DNA of 14,901 bases from Cyanobacteria bacterium M_surface_7_m2_037. Its GTDB lineage: Bacteria; Cyanobacteriota; Cyanobacteriia; PCC-6307; Cyanobiaceae. Positions 6,691 through 14,806 of this stretch are shown here, one piece after another. The position numbers were made by a program, and so were the translations under genes. Location of the stretch: positions 1-14,901 of the forward strand of contig VGPP01000033.1 in NCBI GenBank assembly GCA_016882585.1. The letters are read 5' to 3'. The notes below the pieces were generated by a model that saw nothing but the letters and a program-made list of their open reading frames with translations, was not told where the DNA came from and ran no database searches. Every line of letters starts with the position of its first letter. Positions within the stretch are counted from its first letter, which is position 1.

Positions 6691-7319
6691 TGCTCTTCGC
6701 CCTCGCCTACAGCCCCCAGCAGCCCACGATCGAACAGATCGCCCAGGAGCTCGGCTCGAACGGCCTGCCCTATAGCCTGCCGATCCACCCGAATCTGGTG
6801 CACCTCACTATCGGGCTGTTTGTGATCGCCATCGCCTTCGATGTGGTGGGTGCGTTCTATCCCCTAGAGAAGCGGGTGTTTCGCTTCCTGGCTCTGCCGA
6901 TCACCCGTGGTGGTTTCCACGATGTGGGTTGGTACAACCTGCTGGCGTGCTGCCTGGTGACCTTCCTCACCGTGGCTGCTGGCTTCTACGAAATGCTCAC
7001 GGCCGTGCCTCTGCCCGGCGTGAAGAGCACCTTCGGCCTCGGTGGCATGACCACCATGCTCTGGCATGGCGTTGGCGGCGTGCTGGTGCTGGCGGTGATC
7101 GTGGCCATGACCGTGTGGCGTGGCTTTCAGCGCTACGCCTGGCGCCGCGACATGGGCCGTCAGGTGCAGTGGATTTATTTGGCTGTTGGGATTGTGATGT
7201 TTGCCGTGATCGGCCTGCACGGCACCCTTGGCGCGCAGTTGGCCGCTGAGTTTGGCGTTCACATCGCCGCCGATCAGCTCCTGCAGGCAGGAGCCGATCT
7301 CCACACTGCGTTGCCTTGA
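6690..7319 (+). CDS. DUF2231 four-helix membrane protein, second copy
   Basis: A 209-residue paralogue of the preceding gene, with a longer N-terminus and loops. It has about four helices (near 36-56, 80-103, 125-144 and 160-180). The signature is PIHPNLVHL (H33 and H38). H126 (MLWHGVGG) and H177 (GLHGTLG) correspond in position to H91 and H152 of the first copy. H77 and H191 are extra. The start ATG at 6690 overlaps the upstream stop by one base, so the two proteins are probably made in equal amounts and may form a heterodimer. The stop lies 13 nt before the subunit II start, and its last bases form part of that gene's GAGGA ribosome binding site. The molecular function is unknown. Association with ARTO-type oxidase genes is the main clue. 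Confidence 0.85.
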   Translation: MLFALAYSPQQPTIEQIAQELGSNGLPYSLPIHPNLVHLTIGLFVIAIAFDVVGAFYPLEKRVFRFLALPITRGGFHDVGWYNLLACCLVTFLTVAAGFYEMLTAVPLPGVKSTFGLGGMTTMLWHGVGGVLVLAVIVAMTVWRGFQRYAWRRDMGRQVQWIYLAVGIVMFAVIGLHGTLGAQLAAEFGVHIAADQLLQAGADLHTALP

Positions 7320-7322
7320 GGA
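7318..7322 (+). promoter_or_regulatory. Ribosome binding site for oxidase subunit II
   Basis: GAGGA lies 10 nt before the ATG at 7333 and overlaps the TGA stop of the second DUF2231 gene. It supports 7333 as the start rather than codons upstream in the same frame, which lie inside the DUF2231 gene. Confidence 0.6.
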
Positions 7323-7332
7323 CTGCATTGCC

Positions 7333-8271
7333 ATGACGAGTTCCTCAACACGATCGATCAACACCCCAGCCGTGGTTGGCCTCAGCGTCTGGGTTGGGGT
7401 GATGGTGCTGATCAGCAACTGGATGGGGCAGCAAGCCCATCGCTGGCTCCCTGTTCAGGCCTCCACCGCGGCACCGTTGGTGGACGATCTGTTCAGCTTT
7501 GAAACCGCCATTGGCACCTTTGTGTTTCTGGGGGTGGTTTCGGTGATGGCGTGGGTGATGCTGTTCAACCGCGCCGAGAAATACGACGACAGCGATGCTG
7601 TTCCGATCGAGGGCAACACAAAGTTGGAGGTGATCTGGACGGCGATTCCCTTTGTGTTGGTGATGGGGATTGCCTTCTGGACCATCCGGGCCTCCGAGGA
7701 GCTTGGAACGCTCGGCCCCATGGAGCACATCCATCCCCGTAACCCAGTTGAAGAGGTGGGCGGCTACACCGGCGATCGTTTGCCAAAGGAACAGGTGGAG
7801 GTGATTGCCCGCCAGTGGTCGTGGGAGTTCCGCTATCCCGGATCGAATGTGTCCTCCACCGAGTTGCATCTTGCTGTGGATCAACCGGTCACCTTCCGAT
7901 TGGTCTCGGAGGATGTACTTCATGGCTTCTACATCCCCGCTTTCCGTGTGAAGCAGGATGTGGTTCCGGGCCGGGCGATTGATTTCAACGTCACCCCCAC
8001 CCGTGAAGGGGTGTATCGCCTGCGCGATTCCCAATTCAGTGGCACTTGGTTTGCCGCCAATCAATCCGATGTGGTGGTGGAAAGCGCTGAGGAGCATCAG
8101 GCCTGGCTTGAGCAGGCCTCCCGTGCACCGCTGCAGCCGGGCTTAAGCCGCGCTGTTTCTGAGTACGCAACACGCCAAGCCCGCTCGAACCCTGGCTGGG
8201 CAACCGTGCCCCCGGCACCTCCGCCTCAGGTGAATGTTCCCGGTTCGTCCTCCCAGCCCCACCAAGCCTGA
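7333..8271 (+). CDS. ctaC: Alternative terminal oxidase (ARTO) subunit II lacking CuA
   Basis: A 312-residue haem-copper oxidase subunit II. N-terminal membrane segments lie near residues 13-31, 57-77 and 100-118. A periplasmic cupredoxin domain follows, with QWSWEFRYP (161-169) and VLHGFYIPAFRVKQDVVPGR (195-214), and then a Pro-rich tail. Of the CuA ligands only H197 remains. The usual CxExC, His and Met positions hold D232, Q234, S236, F240 and N243, and the whole protein has no cysteine. Dinuclear copper cannot form, so electrons probably come from quinol rather than cytochrome c. This matches the second cyanobacterial oxidase, ARTO. The ATG at 7333 was chosen over an upstream GTG frame extension because of the GAGGA site. 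Its stop overlaps the subunit I start by one base (TGATG). Confidence 0.93.
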   Translation: MTSSSTRSINTPAVVGLSVWVGVMVLISNWMGQQAHRWLPVQASTAAPLVDDLFSFETAIGTFVFLGVVSVMAWVMLFNRAEKYDDSDAVPIEGNTKLEVIWTAIPFVLVMGIAFWTIRASEELGTLGPMEHIHPRNPVEEVGGYTGDRLPKEQVEVIARQWSWEFRYPGSNVSSTELHLAVDQPVTFRLVSEDVLHGFYIPAFRVKQDVVPGRAIDFNVTPTREGVYRLRDSQFSGTWFAANQSDVVVESAEEHQAWLEQASRAPLQPGLSRAVSEYATRQARSNPGWATVPPAPPPQVNVPGSSSQPHQA

Positions 8272-9947
8272 TGACCATCGCCACCTTTCCTCCAGAGCCG
8301 AAGCCCGAACCGGGCTGGGGCCGTTATTTCAGCTTCTGCACCGATGCCAAGGTGATTGGCATCCAATACATCGTTACCGCGTTTTTCTTTTTCCTGATCG
8401 GTGGCCTGCTGGCCATGGTGATCCGCGGTGAGCTGATCACACCAGAAAGCGATTTGGTGGATCGTGCCGTTTACAACGGCATCTACACGATGCACGGAAC
8501 GATCATGTTGTTCCTGTTCACCTTCCCAGTGCTGAATGGCCTCAACAACCTGCTGATTCCCACCATGATCGGCGCACCGGATATGGCCTTCCCAAGGCTA
8601 AATGCCGTGGCTTTTTGGCTGGTGCCCATTTTCGGCTTTCTGCTGATGGCCAGCTTCTTTGTTCCAGGCGGCCCCGCCTATTCGGGTTGGTGGAGTTACC
8701 CACCCGTGAGCATTCAAAATCCGCTGGGCAATTTGATCAACGGCCAGGGGATGTGGATCACGGCCGTGGCGCTTTCCGGGGTGTCATCGATCATGGGGGC
8801 CATCAATTTCGTGACCACCATCCTGCGGATGCGTGCTCCGGGGATGACGCTCTTTCGGATGCCCGTGTTCTGCTGGACGGCGCTGGCAGCCCAGAGCCTT
8901 CAGTTGATTGGTCTGCCAGCCCTCACCGGTGGAGCGATCATGCTCCTGATGGATCTCACCTTTGGCACCAGCTTCTACCGCCCCGAAGGCGGTGGTGATC
9001 CGGTTCTGTATCAGCACTTCTTCTGGTTCTATTCACACCCGGCTGTTTATGTGATCATCCTGCCGGTGTTCGGCATTTTCTCTGAGCTGTTCCCGGTTTA
9101 TTCGCGCAAGCCGCTGTTTGGATATGTCTATGTGGCTTTGGCGTCGTTCATCATCGTTGGCCTTGGCTTGATCGTGTGGGTGCACCACATGTTCCCAAGT
9201 GGTGTGGCCCAGTGGATGCGTAATCTGTTCATGGTCACCACGATGTTGATTGCGGTGCCAACCGGTGTGAAGGTGTTTGCCTGGCTGGGAACCCTCTGGG
9301 GCGGCAAGCTGCGGCTCACCACTCCCATGCTGTTCTGCCTGGGTGGCTTGTTCAACTTCGTGTTTGCCGGCATCACCGGCATCATGTTGGCCACGGTGCC
9401 GGTGGACATCCACGTGTCCAACACCTATTTCGTGGTGGGTCATTTCCACTACGTGATCTATGGCGCTGCTGTGATGGGGATCTTTGCCGCCATCTACCAC
9501 TGGTTCCCCAAATTCATCGGCCGCATGCCCTACGAAGGGCTGGGCAAGCTGCACTTCCTGCTCACCTTCGTCGGCGCCAACCTCAACTTCCTTCCCATGC
9601 ACCCCCTGGGCCTGATGGGAATGCCCAGGCGCGTGTCGAGCTACGACCCTGAATTCACCTTCTGGAATGTGGTGGCCAGCCTCGGCGCCTTCCTGCTGGG
9701 TGTGTCGATCATTCCGTTTCTGCTCAACATGCTGAGCGCCTGGATCCGGGGTCCCAAGGCCACCCACAATCCCTGGAATGCCATTGGCCTCGAGTGGCTG
9801 TTGCCTTCCCCTCCCCCGGAGGACAACTTTGGAGAGGACGTGCCTACCGTGATCAGCCGCCCCTATGGCTACGGAACCGGCCAGCCGCTGGTGGAACACC
9901 AAGACGAGATCGAACGCCGGCTTGAGCTGCAGGAGGCAGCCGCATGA
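8271..9947 (+). CDS. ctaD: Terminal oxidase subunit I, A2-type haem-copper oxidase
   Basis: A 558-residue, 12-helix catalytic subunit that reduces O2 to water and pumps protons in the membrane. Ligands are complete: H75 (MHGTIM) and H393 for the low-spin haem, H391 for the high-spin haem (VGHFHYV), and H256, H305 and H306 for CuB. Y260 is the tyrosine cross-linked to H256. The motif YSHPAVY (254-260) replaces the GHPEVY form. The proton-channel glutamate is therefore Ala258, with Tyr-Ser taking its role, which defines the A2 subtype. The K-channel residues T331 and K334 (PTGVKVF) and the D-channel aspartate D104 (APDMAFPR) are present. The gene overlaps subunit II by 1 nt and subunit III by 4 nt (ATGA). 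Confidence 0.96.
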   Translation: MTIATFPPEPKPEPGWGRYFSFCTDAKVIGIQYIVTAFFFFLIGGLLAMVIRGELITPESDLVDRAVYNGIYTMHGTIMLFLFTFPVLNGLNNLLIPTMIGAPDMAFPRLNAVAFWLVPIFGFLLMASFFVPGGPAYSGWWSYPPVSIQNPLGNLINGQGMWITAVALSGVSSIMGAINFVTTILRMRAPGMTLFRMPVFCWTALAAQSLQLIGLPALTGGAIMLLMDLTFGTSFYRPEGGGDPVLYQHFFWFYSHPAVYVIILPVFGIFSELFPVYSRKPLFGYVYVALASFIIVGLGLIVWVHHMFPSGVAQWMRNLFMVTTMLIAVPTGVKVFAWLGTLWGGKLRLTTPMLFCLGGLFNFVFAGITGIMLATVPVDIHVSNTYFVVGHFHYVIYGAAVMGIFAAIYHWFPKFIGRMPYEGLGKLHFLLTFVGANLNFLPMHPLGLMGMPRRVSSYDPEFTFWNVVASLGAFLLGVSIIPFLLNMLSAWIRGPKATHNPWNAIGLEWLLPSPPPEDNFGEDVPTVISRPYGYGTGQPLVEHQDEIERRLELQEAAA

Positions 9948-10537
9948 CCACCACCACACTGCAACAACCTGGAACTCCCGCTGAGCACGAGCAGCATCCC
10001 AAACACAACCTCACGGGTTTCATCATCTTTCTGTGCTCGGAAAGTGTTATTTTCCTGGCCTTCTTCAGCGGTTACGCCCTGTTGAAGACTTCAGCCCTCA
10101 ACTGGCTACCCGATGGGGTGGACGGGTTGGAGTGGCGGATGCCGCTGGTGAACACGATCGTGCTCGTATCCAGCTCCGGCACCATCGCTTTGGCGGAGCA
10201 TTTCAAGAACCGCGAGAACATGCTGCTGTTCCGTGGCTTCTGGCTGATGAGCATGGCCATGGGGGCTTACTTCCTCTATGGCCAAGCGGTTGAGTGGAGC
10301 GGTTTGCAATTCGGCTTCACCTCCGGGACCTTTGGTGGCACCTTCTATCTGCTCACCGGTTTCCATGGCCTGCACGTGGCCACGGGCATCCTGCTGATGG
10401 GGCTGATGCTGATCAAGTCGTTCATCCCCGGGAACTACAGCGGCGGTGAGCAGGGGGTGCAGGCCACATCCCTGTTCTGGCACTTCGTGGATGTGATCTG
10501 GATCATCCTCTTTCTGCTGATCTACGTGTGGCAATAG
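9944..10537 (+). CDS. ctaE: Terminal oxidase subunit III
   Basis: A 197-residue integral membrane protein with five predicted helices, the normal form in bacterial oxidases with a short subunit III. The family residues are visible: SES with E33 in helix 1 (FLCSESVIFLAFFSGY region), the GFHGLHV motif (H141 and H144) and WHFVDVIWI (179-187) in the last helix. Subunit III stabilises subunit I and sustains proton uptake. The ATG at 9944 overlaps the end of subunit I (ATGA). The TAG stop is embedded in the AGGAGG ribosome binding site of the following flavoprotein gene, 10 nt before its start. Confidence 0.95.
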   Translation: MTTTTLQQPGTPAEHEQHPKHNLTGFIIFLCSESVIFLAFFSGYALLKTSALNWLPDGVDGLEWRMPLVNTIVLVSSSGTIALAEHFKNRENMLLFRGFWLMSMAMGAYFLYGQAVEWSGLQFGFTSGTFGGTFYLLTGFHGLHVATGILLMGLMLIKSFIPGNYSGGEQGVQATSLFWHFVDVIWIILFLLIYVWQ

Positions 10538-10541
10538 GAGG
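10536..10541 (+). promoter_or_regulatory. Perfect Shine-Dalgarno site inside the subunit III stop
   Basis: AGGAGG, fully complementary to the 16S rRNA tail, lies 6 nt before the ATG at 10548 and shares bases with the TAG stop of subunit III. Few other genes here have a clear site, so the flavoprotein is probably translated strongly and coupled to the oxidase genes. Confidence 0.85.
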
Positions 10542-10547
10542 TTCACC

Positions 10548-12062
10548 ATGATCATTGATGACACCCACTACGACGTGATCGTGATCGGCAGCGGCGCTGC
10601 CGGCGGCACCTTGGCGGGCCAGCTCTCACGCTCCGGTAAGCGCGTGTTGCTGCTCGAGCGCGGCGGTGCGATGCCCTTGGCCGATCAGAACGTGGCCGAT
10701 GTGGATCTCTTCCGCAAGGATCGCTACCACCCCGGTGAGCAGTGGTTCGGCACCGATGGGGATCCCTTTTCTCCCCAAACGATCTATGCGCTCGGCGGCA
10801 ACACCAAGATCTGGGGTGGGGTACTCGAGCGGATGCGGGAGAAGGAGTTTTCTGGCGTGCAGCTTCAGGACGGTGCAGCCCCCTCTTGGGAGCTGAGCTA
10901 CAACCATTTCGCTCCTTTCTACGACCGCGCTGAGCAGCTCTACCGGGTGCATGGTGAGCAGGGCGTCGATCCAAGCGAACCTCCGCGTCAATCCGGCTTC
11001 CCCTTTGGGCCTAAACCGATTGAGCCCTTCATGCAGGAGCTACGCCTCTCGCTGGAGCGGCAAGGTGTTCATCCCTACCACCTGCCTCAGAGTTGGTCGG
11101 AATCTGCCTTGGATCCCACTGGCGATGCCGAGCTCTTTGGTGTGGAAGCGGCCCGCAGCCAGGCCACCGTTCAAGTGCGCGAGCGTGCACGGGTGCGCCG
11201 GCTCCATGTGAATCCGTCGGGCACTGAGGTGCGCGGCGTTGAGGCGGAGATTGATGGGCAGTCCTGGTTGTTTGCTGCCCATGTAGTGGTGTTAGCTGCG
11301 GGTGCGATTAACAGCGCTGAAATCCTGTTGCGTTCGGCCACTGAACACCACAGCCGCGGCTTGGCCAACGGCTCGGATCAGGTGGGCCGCAACCTGATGA
11401 AGCCGCAGCTCACATCGATCATTCAAATCGCTGCTGAACCCAACTCCGGCCGTTATGCCCGCAGTCTGGGGGTGAACGACTACTACTGGGGCGATCAGAA
11501 CGTGAGCTTCCCGCTTGGTTCGATTGCCAGTGGTGGCGGTGTGCTGCAGGACGCCTTGTTCGCTGAATCCCCACCGGTGCTCTCACTGGTGACCAAGCTG
11601 ATGCCGAATTTCGGCCTCGAGCAGCTGGCGGCGCGTTCGGTGGTCTGGTGGGCGACGAGTGCTGTTCTGCCGGATCCTCATAACCGGCTGACGTTGCGCG
11701 GCAATCACCTGCAGATCCACTACCTCCCCAACAACCGCGAGGCCCATGACCGCCTCGTGTATCGCTGGATCGACACCCTCAAGTTGGTGGAAAGTGATCC
11801 CGAATGCCATGTGGTGAAGCCGGCGCCCACGCATCCCCGCGGCGAAGCCCCGCTCACGGTGATGGGCAGCGTTTGCGGCACGTGCCGCATGGGTTCCAAC
11901 CCAGCCACATCCGTGGTGGATCTCAATGGCCGTGCCCATGAGCTCATCAACCTGTACATCGCCGATGCCAGCGTGTTTCCCAGCTGCCCTGGAATCGGCA
12001 TCGGCCTCACGGTGATTGCCAATGCGTTGCGCATTGGTGACCAGATCCTGCAAGACCTATGA
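10548..12062 (+). CDS. GMC-family FAD oxidoreductase, catalytic pair apparently missing
   Basis: A 504-residue flavoprotein of the glucose-methanol-choline family. The N-terminus is the FAD Rossmann motif IGSGAAGG (13-20), followed by the ribose-binding E38. The FAD loop GGNTKIWGG (83-91) and VVVLAAGAINSAEILL (246-261) are typical. The C-terminal block has CGTCRMG (443-449), then NLYIADASVFPSCPG (468-482). In most relatives a catalytic His lies three residues before the Gly of GT, but here it is S441. The later Asn/His (NPxLT-like) region is GIGIGLT (482-488) with neither residue. There is no signal peptide and no obvious haem or Fe-S motif, so it is cytoplasmic or membrane-associated. Substrate unknown. 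It may pass electrons to quinone beside the oxidase. It overlaps the glycosidase start by 4 nt (ATGA). Confidence 0.88.
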   Translation: MIIDDTHYDVIVIGSGAAGGTLAGQLSRSGKRVLLLERGGAMPLADQNVADVDLFRKDRYHPGEQWFGTDGDPFSPQTIYALGGNTKIWGGVLERMREKEFSGVQLQDGAAPSWELSYNHFAPFYDRAEQLYRVHGEQGVDPSEPPRQSGFPFGPKPIEPFMQELRLSLERQGVHPYHLPQSWSESALDPTGDAELFGVEAARSQATVQVRERARVRRLHVNPSGTEVRGVEAEIDGQSWLFAAHVVVLAAGAINSAEILLRSATEHHSRGLANGSDQVGRNLMKPQLTSIIQIAAEPNSGRYARSLGVNDYYWGDQNVSFPLGSIASGGGVLQDALFAESPPVLSLVTKLMPNFGLEQLAARSVVWWATSAVLPDPHNRLTLRGNHLQIHYLPNNREAHDRLVYRWIDTLKLVESDPECHVVKPAPTHPRGEAPLTVMGSVCGTCRMGSNPATSVVDLNGRAHELINLYIADASVFPSCPGIGIGLTVIANALRIGDQILQDL

Positions 12063-14749
12063 CCTCTCCAAGCGGGGCATCGCCCGAAGGATCTGAGCTG
12101 CGGCGGATGGCCGAACGCGATCGCGAAGGCGTGCGCTGGGATCTCTGGGGCAGCTATTTACCGGAGCGGCAGTGGGGAACCGTTCGCGAGGACTATTCCG
12201 CTGATGGCAATGCCTGGAATTCTTTTCCGCACGATCATGCCCGTTCACGGGTGTATCGCTGGGGGGAAGACGGCCTACTGGGCATTTGCGATAGCCAATG
12301 CCGCTTGTGTTTCTCGTTGGCGCTCTGGAATGGGGTGGATCCAATCCTGAAGGAACGCCCCTTTGGCCTTGCCAATGAAGAGGGTAACCACGGCGAAGAC
12401 ATCAAGGACTACTACTTCCATATCGCCAACACCCCCACCCACAGCTTCATGCGTGGGCTCTACAAATATCCGCAGCAGCGTTTCCCCTACGAGCAACTCC
12501 TCGAGGAAAATCGCCGTCGGGGTCGCGATCAGCCCGAATACGAGCTGGTGGATACCGGCATTTTCGATGAGAGCCGCTATTTCGATGTCTTCATCGAATA
12601 CGCCAAGGCCGGGCCAGACGACATTGCGATTCGCATCCGAGCCATCAACCGCGGCCCTGATCCAGCACCCCTCACCCTTCTGCCCACCCTCTGGTTGCGC
12701 AACACCTGGAGCTGGGGTTATCCCGATGAGCAAGAGCATCCGATGCAGCTCGATGGGGATGCCATTCGGGCCACCGTCGGGGGCGGGGTGGGCGCCTATC
12801 GGCTGAGTTGTCAGAACCAGGGCACTTGGCTGTTCACTGACAATCAGACCAACACGGATCGCCTCTTTCAGAAGCCCAACGCCCGTCCGTTCCAGAAGGA
12901 TGGTTTTCATCGCTATTTGATCAACGGCGAGCAGGAGGCGATCAATCCGGCTCAGCGCGGCACCAAGGTGGCCCGGCATCTGCAGCGCACGCTGCAACCC
13001 GGTGAGGAATGGCAGGTGGATCTGCGTCTCAGCGGACCGGTCAGTTCCGCGGATGCGCCGGCTGAGAGCAGTGAGGTGGATCTGCTGTTCCGCATGCGTG
13101 AACAGGAATGGCGCGATTTCTTCGAGAGCCGCGTGCCGCATCTCAGTGAGGAAGACCGCCTGATCCACAGCAGCGCGGCTGCAGGTTTGCTCTGGTGCAA
13201 GAAGTACTACGGCTGGAGTGTGCAGCGCTGGCTTGATGGCGATCCCACATCCCCAGATCCACCGCTACAGCGCTGGCACACCCAAAACGCCTCGTGGCAG
13301 CGCCTGCACGCTCACGATGTGATTTCCATGCCCGATGCATGGGAATACCCCTACTTCTGCCAATGGGATCTGATGTTCCACGCGGTGGCTTTCACCGTGT
13401 TCGATCCCGCCACAGCCAAGCAGCAGTGCATTTTGCTGCGCTCGCCGCACTACACGGCCCCGAATGCTCAGACCCCGGCTTACGAGTGGGCGCTCTCCGA
13501 TCCCAATCCCCCGATCGGCGCCTGGGCCGCGATGCGGGTCTTCCAGATCGATCGCAAGAGCACCGAAGAGCCTGATTTCGGCTTTCTTCGCGCGGCGTTG
13601 CGCAAGTTGATTCTCGAATACGGCTGGTGGGCTAATCGCAACGATCGTTCCGGCGACAATGTGTTTGAAGGTGGTTTTCTCGGCCTCGATAACATTGCTG
13701 TTTTTGATCGCCGCTATCCCCTCGCCGATGGCAGCCGCATCGAGCAGTGTGATGGCACAGCCTGGATGGCTTCGCTCAGCCTCAATCTGCTCAATATCAG
13801 TGTTGAGCTCAGCCGCGAGGAGCCGGAATACGCCGATATGTGTGAGCGCTTTGTCTACGACTACCTCTCCCTGGCGCTCACCCTCAATACGCCGGGTAGT
13901 CGGGGCTATGTGAACTGGGATGAGGAGGACGGCTTCTACTACGACGTGATCAAGCGTCCGGATGGCAGCAGCACGTTCCTGCGCACCCGATCGGTATCAG
14001 GGCTGGTTCCGCTGCTTGCGGTGACCAGTTTTGATGTGGACACCGTGAAGCGGCTGCCGGTGCTGGATGTGGCCAGCAGCATGAAGTGGTTGCTGCACGA
14101 ACGGGCCCGACCCCAGTGGTTTGTGGACAACTTCACCGAGTGGCGCAACGACCGCTTGCTGTTTGCCCTCGTGCCGGAGGAGCGTCTGCGCCGGATCTGT
14201 GAGCGTTTGTTTGATGAAGACGAGTTTCTCTCCCCCTATGGCATCCGCGCCCTCTCCAAAGTGTATGAGGAGCACCCTTACACCTTCACCGAGGGCAGCG
14301 ACTCTCAGACCCTTGCGTACAGCCCGGCAGACAGCCCAGTGCCGATGTTTGGCGGCAATTCCAACTGGCGCGGGCCTGTTTGGATGCCGATGAACTTTCT
14401 GCTGATTGAGGCCCTGCAGAAGTTTGGCCACTATTACGGCGACTCTTTCAAGGTGGAGTTCCCCACACGTTCAGGCAACTGGATCAACTTGTGGGATGCC
14501 TCATTGCTGCTGGAGCACCGCCTCGTGAACCTGTTCAGGCGCGGTTCCGATGGAAGGCGACCGTTCAATGGCGCTGTGGATCTCTTCCAGAACGACCCCC
14601 ATTGGCGGGATCTGATCCTGTTCAACGAGTATTTCCACGGTGATCACGGCAGCGGTGTTGGTGCCAGCCATCAAACCGGTTGGACTGCCATGGTCTGCAA
14701 GATGATCAACCAACTCAGCTGTTACCCCAGCTCCACCACAGGCTCGTGA
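12059..14749 (+). CDS. GH63-type glucosidase (MGH1-like glycoside hydrolase)
   Basis: An 896-residue protein without a signal peptide, so probably cytoplasmic. Residues 1-360 form a beta-rich N-terminal part with WGSYLPERQWGTVREDYS (29-46) and NHGEDIKDYYF (110-120), shared with the large bacterial proteins annotated as glucosidase. The C-terminal (alpha/alpha)6 barrel carries the GH63 signatures: CQWDLMFH (434-441), GGNSNWRGPVWMP (765-777) and NEYFHG...QTGW (856-875). D437 is the likely general acid and E857 the likely base, by analogy with GH63 enzymes. Known GH63 members release glucose or mannose from oligosaccharides or from mannosyl/glucosylglycerate, so a compatible-solute glucoside is a plausible substrate here, but this is inference. 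It is translationally coupled to the upstream GMC gene (ATGA overlap) and followed by a second GMC gene after 57 nt. Confidence 0.9.
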   Translation: MTSPSGASPEGSELRRMAERDREGVRWDLWGSYLPERQWGTVREDYSADGNAWNSFPHDHARSRVYRWGEDGLLGICDSQCRLCFSLALWNGVDPILKERPFGLANEEGNHGEDIKDYYFHIANTPTHSFMRGLYKYPQQRFPYEQLLEENRRRGRDQPEYELVDTGIFDESRYFDVFIEYAKAGPDDIAIRIRAINRGPDPAPLTLLPTLWLRNTWSWGYPDEQEHPMQLDGDAIRATVGGGVGAYRLSCQNQGTWLFTDNQTNTDRLFQKPNARPFQKDGFHRYLINGEQEAINPAQRGTKVARHLQRTLQPGEEWQVDLRLSGPVSSADAPAESSEVDLLFRMREQEWRDFFESRVPHLSEEDRLIHSSAAAGLLWCKKYYGWSVQRWLDGDPTSPDPPLQRWHTQNASWQRLHAHDVISMPDAWEYPYFCQWDLMFHAVAFTVFDPATAKQQCILLRSPHYTAPNAQTPAYEWALSDPNPPIGAWAAMRVFQIDRKSTEEPDFGFLRAALRKLILEYGWWANRNDRSGDNVFEGGFLGLDNIAVFDRRYPLADGSRIEQCDGTAWMASLSLNLLNISVELSREEPEYADMCERFVYDYLSLALTLNTPGSRGYVNWDEEDGFYYDVIKRPDGSSTFLRTRSVSGLVPLLAVTSFDVDTVKRLPVLDVASSMKWLLHERARPQWFVDNFTEWRNDRLLFALVPEERLRRICERLFDEDEFLSPYGIRALSKVYEEHPYTFTEGSDSQTLAYSPADSPVPMFGGNSNWRGPVWMPMNFLLIEALQKFGHYYGDSFKVEFPTRSGNWINLWDASLLLEHRLVNLFRRGSDGRRPFNGAVDLFQNDPHWRDLILFNEYFHGDHGSGVGASHQTGWTAMVCKMINQLSCYPSSTTGS

Positions 14750-14764
14750 CAAAGCGGAGACAGA

Positions 14765-14794
14765 GCTAGATCCCGCTTCTAATTTGCGGGTAGC
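14765..14794 (+). other. Inverted repeat before the second GMC gene
   Basis: GCTA (14765-14768) and CCCGC (14772-14776) pair with GCGGG (14786-14790) and TAGC (14791-14794). This gives a nine-pair stem with a three-base bulge and a nine-base loop (TTCTAATTT). No T-run follows, so it is not a standard terminator. It may be a leader structure, an attenuating hairpin or an operator. The nearest gene start is 12 nt downstream. Confidence 0.45.
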
Positions 14795-14806
14795 GATCAT
14801 CGTTCC

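Noticed and set aside
9033..9959. A 308-codon open frame on the minus strand
   Set aside because: It is antisense to oxidase subunit I, which has all catalytic ligands. The product is His/Gln-rich with no family resemblance.
12275..13168. A 297-codon open frame on the minus strand
   Set aside because: It is antisense to the GH63 gene, whose signatures and length are intact.
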